This document shows, piece after piece, positions 1 to 5,128 of a stretch of 9,370 bases of DNA. A model generated the notes under the pieces. That model was not told the DNA's origin. It did no database searches and saw nothing but the letters and a program-made list of their open reading frames with translations. A program made the translations under genes and the position numbers. The stretch is taken from assembly GCA_947624335.1 (NCBI GenBank), contig CANQJX010000053.1:1-9370 (forward strand), written 5' to 3'. The DNA is from an uncultured Marvinbryantia sp. (GTDB lineage Bacteria; Bacillota; Clostridia; Lachnospirales; Lachnospiraceae). Position 1 is the first letter of the stretch; every line of letters starts with the position of its first letter.

Positions 1-50
1 AGTGGATTGTCCGCTTTCTCGGCGGAACCCATGAAAGCGGACAATCCACT
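1..50. repeat. Perfect 18-bp inverted repeat with 14-nt loop
   Basis: Bases 1-18 (agtggattgtccgctttc) are the exact reverse complement of bases 33-50, with tcggcggaacccat between them. The repeat lies inside the dehydrogenase reading frame. It has no following T-run, so it is not an intrinsic terminator for this strand. A perfect stem of this length inside a coding region is unusual. It may be a fold-back artefact at a contig end or a templated mutation. Confidence 0.9.
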
Positions 51-195
51 CCTGGAGATACAGGATAGTACCAAATTAATTGTAACGCCGCATATTGCAT
101 GGGCGACGCGGGAAGCGCGCAGCCGGCTGATGGACGAAGTATATCGGAACATTGAAGCGTTTTTGCGCGGGGAAAAGAGAAATCTGATTCCCTGA
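1..195 (+). CDS. D-2-hydroxyacid dehydrogenase, glycerate/hydroxypyruvate type (C-terminal end only)
   Basis: The last 64 codons of a gene whose start lies left of the window; the frame is open from base 1 and stops with TGA at 193-195. The end carries the family signature: an F-x-x-E-P motif, NPLL, then TPHIAWAT at fragment residues 29-36. H31 corresponds to the general acid-base histidine of NAD-dependent D-2-hydroxyacid dehydrogenases. The following EARSRL helix and the NI-x-x-F-x-x-G ending are typical of the catalytic-domain C-terminus. Family members reduce 2-keto acids such as hydroxypyruvate with NAD(P)H in the cytosol; the HIAW-T-x-EAR form is most like glycerate dehydrogenases (inferred). 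The motif normally written AGLDVF reads S-G-L-S-A-F here, losing the usual Asp, exactly inside a perfect inverted repeat (see findings). glpK starts 28 bp downstream, so co-transcription is likely. The exact substrate cannot be told from this fragment. Confidence 0.85.
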   Translation, partial: SGLSAFSAEPMKADNPLLEIQDSTKLIVTPHIAWATREARSRLMDEVYRNIEAFLRGEKRNLIP

Positions 196-208
196 CGGAC
201 ACAGGTGC

Positions 209-215
209 AAAGGAG
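209..215 (+). promoter_or_regulatory. Ribosome binding site of glpK
   Basis: AAAGGAG ends 8 nt before the ATG at 224. It fixes the start of glpK, and no other start lies nearby with comparable pairing. No separate promoter is evident in the 28-bp gap after the dehydrogenase gene. Confidence 0.8.
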
Positions 216-223
216 AAAACCCT

Positions 224-1714
224 ATGGCGAAATATGTGATGGCGCTGGATGCAGGGACAACCAGCAACCGCTGCATCCTCTTTAACGAAAAAGGCGAAAT
301 GTGCAGTGTGGCGCAGCGGGAGTTTACCCAATACTTTCCGCAGCCCGGATGGGTAGAGCATGACGCCGGCGAAATCTGGTCGAGCCAGCTTGGCGTAGCG
401 GTGGAAGCGATGAGCAGAATTGGCGCGACGGCGGCCGACATTGCCGCGATAGGGATTACCAATCAGCGTGAGACGGCAATCGTCTGGGATAAAAACACAG
501 GCGAGCCGGTCTGCCGCGCGATTGTGTGGCAGTGCCGCAGAACGGCGGAATACTGCGACTCCTTAAAAGAAAAAGGGCTGCAGGAATCGTTCCGGCAAAA
601 AACAGGGCTTGTAATCGACGCCTATTTTTCCGCGACAAAAATCAAGTGGATCCTCAACCATGTGGAAGGCGCAAGGGAACGCGCCGAAAAGGGGGAACTG
701 CTTTTCGGAACGGTGGAAACCTGGCTGATCTGGAAGCTGACCAAAGGCGCGGTGCATGTGACGGATTATTCCAACGCGGCGCGCACGATGCTGTTCAATA
801 TTAATACGCTGGAATGGGACGAAGACATTTTAAAAGAACTTGAAATCCCGCGTTCCATGCTGCCAAAGCCGATGCCGTCAAGCTGCGTTTACGGCATGGC
901 GGACGCTTCGTTCTTTGGCGGCGAAATTCCGATTGCGGGCGCGGCGGGCGACCAGCAGGCGGCCCTGTTCGGGCAGACCTGTTTTTACGCGGGCAATGCC
1001 AAGAACACCTACGGAACGGGCTGCTTTTTGCTGATGAATACCGGAGAAAAGCCGGTGTTTTCCAAAAACGGGCTGGTTACAACCATTGCGTGGGGATTAG
1101 ACGGAAAAGTAAATTATGCTTTGGAAGGATCGATTTTTGTAGCGGGCGCGGCAGTCCAGTGGCTGCGCGACGAAATGCGGCTGATTGATTCTGCCGAAGA
1201 TTCAGAATATATGGCGCAGAAAGTGCCGGATACAAACGGCTGCTATGTAGTGCCCGCCTTTACCGGCCTTGGCGCGCCTTACTGGGATCAGTACGCCAGA
1301 GGATGCGTGGTGGGCATTACCCGCGGCGTTAACAAATATCATATCATCCGCGCTACGCTGGATTCGCTGGCCTATCAGGTACAGGACGTGCTGGAGGCCA
1401 TGCAGGCGGATTCCGGTATGGAACTTACGGCGCTAAAGGTGGACGGCGGCGCCAGCGCCAACAACTTCCTGATGCAGACGCAGGCGGATATTATCGGCGC
1501 TCCGGTCAACCGGCCGGTCTGCGTGGAGACAACGGCCATGGGCGCGGCGTATCTCGCCGGACTGGCGGTGGGCTACTGGCAGTCCAAGGAGGACGTCATC
1601 CGCAACTCGGCAACTGCGCGCACCTTTGTGCCCCAGATTTCACCAAAAGAGCGTATGCAGCGGATCAAAGGGTGGAAAAAAGCGGTGAAATACGCGTACG
1701 ATTGGGCAAAATAA
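224..1714 (+). CDS. glpK: Glycerol kinase
   Basis: ATP + glycerol gives sn-glycerol 3-phosphate + ADP, the cytosolic entry step of glycerol use. The 496-aa product is full length for the FGGY kinase family and collinear with the well-studied E. coli enzyme. Visible landmarks are the N-terminal phosphate loop DAGTTSNR (residues 9-16), glycerol-contacting R82-E83 in NQRET, Y134 in IDAYF, catalytic D243 in AGDQQAALFGQ, the GTGCF loop, and VDGGAS of the adenosine site. The C-terminal FGGY-like segment runs through SLAYQVQDVLEAM. In Enterococcus-type enzymes an activating histidine phosphorylated by HPr of the sugar phosphotransferase system sits just before the FYG-x-E-x-P segment. Here that stretch reads D-A-S-F-F-G-G-E, with S229 where the histidine is expected. 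No glpF or glpD is in view. The gene follows a hydroxyacid dehydrogenase by 28 bp, perhaps one transcript for three-carbon metabolism. Confidence 0.97.
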   Translation: MAKYVMALDAGTTSNRCILFNEKGEMCSVAQREFTQYFPQPGWVEHDAGEIWSSQLGVAVEAMSRIGATAADIAAIGITNQRETAIVWDKNTGEPVCRAIVWQCRRTAEYCDSLKEKGLQESFRQKTGLVIDAYFSATKIKWILNHVEGARERAEKGELLFGTVETWLIWKLTKGAVHVTDYSNAARTMLFNINTLEWDEDILKELEIPRSMLPKPMPSSCVYGMADASFFGGEIPIAGAAGDQQAALFGQTCFYAGNAKNTYGTGCFLLMNTGEKPVFSKNGLVTTIAWGLDGKVNYALEGSIFVAGAAVQWLRDEMRLIDSAEDSEYMAQKVPDTNGCYVVPAFTGLGAPYWDQYARGCVVGITRGVNKYHIIRATLDSLAYQVQDVLEAMQADSGMELTALKVDGGASANNFLMQTQADIIGAPVNRPVCVETTAMGAAYLAGLAVGYWQSKEDVIRNSATARTFVPQISPKERMQRIKGWKKAVKYAYDWAK

Positions 1715-1739
1715 AAACAACCGTACAGCGCCGCCCCGC

Positions 1740-2003
1740 TTATTCCTCAATGATCTGTATTTCCAGATAATCAAATTCAACCGTTTCCACAAAATTATCC
1801 GGGGAGAACCGCGTCTTTGCGTGACGCTGAAACTCCCGGATATTTTTGTCCAGCCAGATCGGCTTCCCCAGATCAAACCGCACGCAGACTTCGTCCAGCG
1901 CGCGAAAAACCTTGTGCGTCCTGGTATCCGCGCTGTCGTCGCAAACGGTCGTATCTGTAATCAAATGATTGTCTTTCCAGAGCTTTCCCCATAAACGAAA
2001 CAT
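1740..2003 (-). CDS. Conserved-looking hypothetical protein (87 aa)
   Basis: An 87-residue soluble protein with no signal peptide or membrane segment; I do not recognise a named function. It starts MFRLWGKLWKDN and ends with a run of alternating acidic and hydrophobic residues (EFDYLEIQIIEE). The sequence is rich in charged and aromatic residues, with a central PIWLDKN motif. From memory, similar short proteins occur as uncharacterised hypotheticals in Clostridia, but I cannot confirm this here. The ATG at 2003 lies 3 bp past the stop codon of the serine hydrolase gene. Its Shine-Dalgarno (GGGGAG, about 2010-2015 on the minus strand) is embedded in the last codons of that gene. The two are therefore very likely one operon with coupled translation. 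It converges with glpK, leaving only 25 bp between the two stop codons and no clear hairpin terminator there. Confidence 0.75.
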   Translation of the reverse strand: MFRLWGKLWKDNHLITDTTVCDDSADTRTHKVFRALDEVCVRFDLGKPIWLDKNIREFQRHAKTRFSPDNFVETVEFDYLEIQIIEE

Positions 2004-2006
2004 GCC

Positions 2007-3245
2007 TTACTCCCCGCTCGTTTCCGTATCCGCTTTTTCATATATGATGTACGGCTTTTCCGGCAAATATTCCGTCAGTTTATCGTCCTGCGTGTCAACA
2101 GAGATCACATGGCCGGTAAAATAATCATAAACCTGCGCGGTTACGCTGTGAATATGATCTACCGCCGAGCCGGTATCGGTAAGATCCGTGGACATAATGC
2201 AGAAAATGTAATCGCCGTAAGGCGTATAAATAATCGCCGCGTCGTTTTCCGTATCGGATACTTCCCCGGTTTTATGCGAAATATGCACACTCTCCGGCAG
2301 ACCCGCCGGGATTTTATAATTGACCTCCTGCCGGTTTAAAAGCGTTTCAAAACGAAACGAATTATAATGCGAGACCAGGCTGCGGTTATAAACCATTTCC
2401 AAAAGACGCCCGCAGTCTGCGGTGGAGGTCATGTTAATGCCGTCGGACACCCACAGGCTGGGATCGGCAATGCCGTTTACCTGGCGGGTATTCACAAAGC
2501 CATGGCGCGCGTTAAAATCATTTACTTTTGCCAGGCCGCTTTGAAAATCACCGCTTTCATTGCACATTGCGCGCACCAGTACATTTGAGGATTCGTTATC
2601 GCTCACCGTGATCATCTGATTCAGACTGGTCATAATCGTATCTGTTTCGTTTAAATTTCCGAGATCAAGCTGCTCATAGACTGCTCCGGCAATATACAGC
2701 TTAATCAGACTGGCGGATTCCATGCTATGTTCGTTGACTTCCATGACCCTGCCGGACGACAGATCTTTTACATAGACGGACCAATCGCCCTGATAGCTTT
2801 CGATCATATCCGAAATCTGCTGCTCGAAAGAATGCCAGCAGGGACGCACGATCATATATCCGCTGCCGATTTTTATTTCCGGCACGCTTGCCGGATCGGC
2901 CGAAGAAAAGCCGTTCAGTTTCTTTAGCAGAGAAGAAGCCGTCTCCAGATAATGGGGGAAATTGCCGAACGCGGCGGCAAGATCTTCCTTAGTCAATATA
3001 TGCACGTTGTATTGCCCGGCACGGTTTTCATCAGATTCCCGCACCATAATCTGCTTTTGCAGATCAGAAAAGTTCGACCAGACTGCCGTATCTTCTGCCT
3101 CTGTTTTCGAGGCGGAAGCGGATTCCCCGGACGAAACAACGATTTCCACCTTTTCAGACGAAGCGGCGGCCGCCAAAGAGCAGCAGGCGCACAATATCAT
3201 ACATAACAGCGGAAGAAAAATCTTTCGTACTTTTGCAGGATCCAA
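2007..3245 (-). CDS. Secreted serine hydrolase, class A beta-lactamase / penicillin-binding fold
   Basis: A 412-aa exported protein with the three motifs of penicillin-recognising serine enzymes: S179-L-I-K182 (nucleophile and lysine), S215-D-N217, and K325-T-G327. This arrangement matches the Beta-lactamase2 family. No E-x-x-L-N omega-loop motif carrying the deacylating Glu of true class A beta-lactamases is evident, so a peptidoglycan D,D-peptidase-like role is at least as likely as antibiotic hydrolysis (inference). Residues 5-29 form a signal peptide (KVRK, then a hydrophobic stretch). L-C-A-C at 18-21 could be a lipobox; cleavage after the following Ala run is the alternative. A Ser/Thr/Glu-rich linker follows. 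The open frame extends to a GTG at 3278, but that codon lies at or upstream of the predicted transcription start and lacks a ribosome site. The TTG at 3245 has AAGGGGG 8 nt upstream and is preferred. Translationally linked to the 87-aa gene. Confidence 0.9.
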   Translation of the reverse strand: MDPAKVRKIFLPLLCMILCACCSLAAAASSEKVEIVVSSGESASASKTEAEDTAVWSNFSDLQKQIMVRESDENRAGQYNVHILTKEDLAAAFGNFPHYLETASSLLKKLNGFSSADPASVPEIKIGSGYMIVRPCWHSFEQQISDMIESYQGDWSVYVKDLSSGRVMEVNEHSMESASLIKLYIAGAVYEQLDLGNLNETDTIMTSLNQMITVSDNESSNVLVRAMCNESGDFQSGLAKVNDFNARHGFVNTRQVNGIADPSLWVSDGINMTSTADCGRLLEMVYNRSLVSHYNSFRFETLLNRQEVNYKIPAGLPESVHISHKTGEVSDTENDAAIIYTPYGDYIFCIMSTDLTDTGSAVDHIHSVTAQVYDYFTGHVISVDTQDDKLTEYLPEKPYIIYEKADTETSGE

Positions 3246-3251
3246 ACCCTT

Positions 3252-3260
3252 TACCCCCTT
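3252..3260 (-). promoter_or_regulatory. Ribosome binding site deciding the TTG start of the serine hydrolase
   Basis: On the minus strand AAGGGGG (3260-3254) precedes TTG at 3245-3243 with about 8 nt spacing. The upstream GTG at 3278 has no purine-rich site before it. This supports a protein 11 residues shorter than the longest frame. Confidence 0.65.
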
Positions 3261-3280
3261 GTCAGCTATTTCTATCACCT

Positions 3281-3309
3281 ATCATACACGAAACCGGCTT
3301 TTTTGTAAA
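3281..3309 (-). promoter_or_regulatory. Sigma-A type promoter of the serine hydrolase operon
   Basis: Minus-strand TTTACA (-35, 3309-3304), a 17-bp spacer, and TATGAT (-10, 3286-3281). Each hexamer has one mismatch to consensus. The predicted start point is near 3274, giving a leader of about 30 nt before the TTG at 3245 and excluding translation from the GTG at 3278. Confidence 0.7.
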
Positions 3310-3330
3310 TAATCAGTAAGCGGCGCGGCA

Positions 3331-3359
3331 TTGTAAAATTACCCTTTTTATGATATCAT
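3331..3359 (+). promoter_or_regulatory. Candidate promoter of the cobalamin adenosyltransferase gene
   Basis: TTGTAA at 3331-3336, a 17-bp spacer, then TATCAT at 3354-3359, giving a start near 3366 and a short leader containing AGGAAGG at 3381-3387. A perfect TATAAT at 3375-3380 directly abuts the ribosome site; used as a -10 it would start transcription past that site, so it is less likely. The -10 region overlaps a perfect 12-bp palindrome (3349-3360). The element is back-to-back with the promoter of the serine hydrolase operon. Confidence 0.5.
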
Positions 3360-3398
3360 AAGCCTGCTATATATTATAATAGGAAGGAACTCGACAAA

Positions 3399-3929
3399 AT
3401 GGGGACGAAAACGACAGGGCTGATCCATATTTACTGCGGAGATGGAAAGGGAAAGACCACGGCGGGCATGGGTCTTTGCGTGCGCGCCGCCGGTTACGGC
3501 TACCGCGTACTGATCTATCAATTTATGAAGAACAACAGCACAAGCGAACGCAAAATAATGGAGAATGTGGCGAACATTACGTTTCTTGACGGTTTAGAGG
3601 AAGAAAAATTCAGCTTTCAGATGACAGAAGAAGAAAAACGCGGGCGCAAAGCCTTTTACGAGCGGCAACTGGAAAAAGTGACAGAACTGGCAAACGATTA
3701 CGAGGTACTGTTTTTGGACGAGATTATTTATACCATCCGCGCGGGGCTTTTGGATGAAAAAAAACTGCTTTCCTTTTTAGACAGAAAACCGGAAAAACTG
3801 GAAGTGATCCTTACCGGGCAGAATCCGGGCAAAGAATTACTAAAAAGGGCGGATTATGTATCCGAAATCTGCATGAGAAAGCATCCGTTTCAAAAAGGGC
3901 AGATCGCTCGTGATGGAATTGAACGATAA
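3399..3929 (+). CDS. cobO: Cob(I)alamin / corrinoid adenosyltransferase, CobA-CobO-BtuR family
   Basis: Transfers the 5'-deoxyadenosyl group of ATP to the reduced cobalt of a corrinoid, making coenzyme B12 forms in the cytosol by synthesis or salvage. The 176-aa product matches the usual length of the CobA/CobO family. Visible motifs are the unusual P-loop GDGKGKTT (residues 14-21), RAAGYGYRVLIYQFMK after it, a Walker-B-like strand VLFLDEI with D107-E108, TGQNP (139-143), and the signature tail HPFQKGQIARDGIE (162-175). The ATG at 3399 is preceded by AGGAAGG with 11 nt spacing. No other cobalamin genes and no cobalamin riboswitch are seen nearby, so it may act as a stand-alone salvage enzyme (inference). 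It converges with the LysR gene, with 30 bp of A+T-rich sequence between the stops. Confidence 0.93.
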   Translation: MGTKTTGLIHIYCGDGKGKTTAGMGLCVRAAGYGYRVLIYQFMKNNSTSERKIMENVANITFLDGLEEEKFSFQMTEEEKRGRKAFYERQLEKVTELANDYEVLFLDEIIYTIRAGLLDEKKLLSFLDRKPEKLEVILTGQNPGKELLKRADYVSEICMRKHPFQKGQIARDGIER

Positions 3930-3959
3930 AATACATATGTTAAAGTGAAAAAAATAATG

Positions 3960-4838
3960 TTAAATAGATTTTTCCATGTCGAGAAAGAGAGAGAGGGCCG
4001 GATTATGATTATCCGTCCGGTAAGCAAGCGCTTTTGTAAAGTACAATTCCGGCCAGACAATCGGAATCCTGCGGATTTCCGCTTCAAATCCGGGCAGCAG
4101 GAGACTGGAACTGTTGATGTGGATGCTGTTTGTCTCTATAAGGGTAAACGGCATAGTATCAATATTGCTGGAGTATATTGTGCGTTCCGGGATAAAATGG
4201 CAGCGGGAGAGCGCTTCCATAATTGCGCGCGTGGTGCACAGATCTTCTCTTAACAGTACGATCTGCTCATGCGCAAGATCCTTCTGCGTCAGCGTTTTTC
4301 TGGAAGAAAGAGGGTGCTGCAGGGGAACCATGGCGATTGCGCCGCTGCGCGCAAAACTTTGAAAGCCCAGCAGGTCTTTATCCGGATAATCCGCCACGCT
4401 CAGGACGCCGGCGTCGATTTCATTATCCAGCAAAGCCTGATAGATTTCATGGGGCTGACGCGTAAACGTCTGTATCTTTATATTGGGATATTTCTTGTGG
4501 AAAGCGGGCAGGGCGGAGCGCCAGCTCTGCTGGGAAGAATAATATAAAATGCCGATCCGCAGCAAGCCTTCCGCGCCGGTTTGCCGTTCCCGGAGCCGCG
4601 TAATATAGCCGTTATAAAGCTTCAGCATTTCTTCAAAGGTGCCGCATGCTTCCATTCCTTCTTCCGTAAAGCGCACCTGATGCGTATTGCGGTTGATCAG
4701 CGTTGTACCCAGTTCTTTTTCCAACGCATTAATATGGCGGCTTAAAGCCGACTGTGTAATGAACATCTCTTTTGCCGCGAGCGTATAATTTTCGTAGTGT
4801 TTTAAGGCAAGAAGCTCCTGCATGTGTTCTAATTTCAT
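3960..4838 (-). CDS. LysR-family transcriptional regulator
   Basis: A 292-aa DNA-binding regulator, a normal length for the family. Residues about 1-60 form the winged helix-turn-helix: MKLEHMQELLAL, then TLAAKEMFITQSALSRHINALEKELGT, where the TQSALSRHI recognition helix is diagnostic, then L-I-N-R and the wing FTEEGM. Residues about 90-290 form the periplasmic-binding-protein-like effector domain, opening with LLRIGILYYSS and containing the ALLDNEIDAGVLSV segment. The inducer cannot be read from sequence. The frame continues up to an ATG at 4877, but that ATG lacks a ribosome site. The ATG at 4838 has G9AGAG just upstream and begins at the usual family N-terminus. It is divergent from the giant surface-protein gene across about 290 bp, the classic LysR arrangement, so it may control that gene and itself (inference). 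The G9 tract is discussed under findings. Confidence 0.94.
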   Translation of the reverse strand: MKLEHMQELLALKHYENYTLAAKEMFITQSALSRHINALEKELGTTLINRNTHQVRFTEEGMEACGTFEEMLKLYNGYITRLRERQTGAEGLLRIGILYYSSQQSWRSALPAFHKKYPNIKIQTFTRQPHEIYQALLDNEIDAGVLSVADYPDKDLLGFQSFARSGAIAMVPLQHPLSSRKTLTQKDLAHEQIVLLREDLCTTRAIMEALSRCHFIPERTIYSSNIDTMPFTLIETNSIHINSSSLLLPGFEAEIRRIPIVWPELYFTKALAYRTDNHNPALSLFLDMEKSI

Positions 4839-4840
4839 TA

Positions 4841-4859
4841 CTCTCCCCCCCCCTTTTTT
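4841..4859 (-). promoter_or_regulatory. Homopolymer A6-G9 tract forming the ribosome site of the LysR gene
   Basis: On the minus strand six A (4859-4854) run into nine G (4853-4845), then AGAG, directly before the ATG at 4838. The last two G plus AG form the Shine-Dalgarno, with only about 4 nt spacing. Such runs are prone to slippage in replication, transcription and sequencing. Confidence 0.7.
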
Positions 4860-4888
4860 GTTATTCCAAAAACGCATAAATATTTCAA
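4860..4888 (-). promoter_or_regulatory. Candidate promoter of the LysR gene
   Basis: Minus-strand TTGAAA (4888-4883), a 17-bp spacer, and AATAAC (4865-4860). The -35 is close to consensus and the -10 matches four of six positions. Start of transcription would fall near 4853, at the A6/G9 junction, giving a leader of about 15 nt. Confidence 0.4.
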
Positions 4889-4916
4889 AAATAACAGTAG
4901 CATTTTGCTGGAAAAT

Positions 4917-4931
4917 TTATTATAATGATAA
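4917..4931 (+). promoter_or_regulatory. Candidate -10 region of the surface-protein gene with overlapping LysR-box-like dyad
   Basis: A perfect TATAAT lies at 4921-4926 with no good -35 at the expected distance (TAGCAT at 4898-4903), as expected for an activator-dependent promoter. TTAT-N7-ATAA (4917-4931) fits the loose T-N11-A dyad of LysR-type sites, but the stretch is so A+T-rich that this is weak evidence. The leader to the ATG at 5129 would be about 195 nt. Confidence 0.35.
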
Positions 4932-5115
4932 CACAAAAAGATTGGAAAAGGAAGCAAAATGCACAAATTTTTCTGAATTTTACAGTGTGAAACGTCTTAT
5001 CAGGTATACACAAAAGCCATCTGCACAGAAATGGGGCATGGGGCGGAGGTATGCTTTATAAGACTGTTTTGCGACTTATTAAAGCTTTTTGTAACTCGTA
5101 GAAGAGACTTTTTTT

Positions 5116-5121
5116 GGGAGG
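5116..5121 (+). promoter_or_regulatory. Ribosome binding site of the surface-protein gene
   Basis: GGGAGG ends 7 nt before the ATG at 5129 and follows a T7 run (5109-5115). The ATG is directly followed by Lys codons and a clear signal peptide, which fixes the start. Confidence 0.85.
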
Positions 5122-5128
5122 AAAAGAA

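Noticed and set aside
76..462. Minus-strand frame of 128 codons across the dehydrogenase end and glpK start
   Set aside because: It lies antisense to two well-supported genes and has no ribosome site or recognisable protein features.
1715..1739. Bidirectional terminator between glpK and the 87-aa gene
   Set aside because: The minus strand has a T-rich run (TTGTTTTTATTTT), but I find no stable stem directly before it; the G+C-rich part does not fold into a simple hairpin.
3930..3959. Terminator between cobO and the LysR gene
   Set aside because: The 30-bp spacer is A+T-rich without a stem. A short hairpin (ccggat/atccg, about 3995-4013) lies inside the LysR coding region and is not followed by a proper T-run.
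3945..4253. Plus-strand frame of 102 codons, and its neighbours to 4547, opposite the LysR gene
   Set aside because: All are shadows of the LysR coding strand, which has an unmistakable helix-turn-helix.
5001..5060. Possible cyclic-di-GMP or other riboswitch in the leader (gcatggggcggaggtatgc hairpin)
   Set aside because: The stem is only four pairs and the conserved GEMM core and tetraloop-receptor parts are not visible; no known riboswitch consensus fits by eye.
4822..5061. Plus-strand frame of 79 codons from within the LysR gene into the intergenic region
   Set aside because: It starts inside the LysR coding region, has low-complexity composition, no ribosome site, and crosses both candidate promoters.
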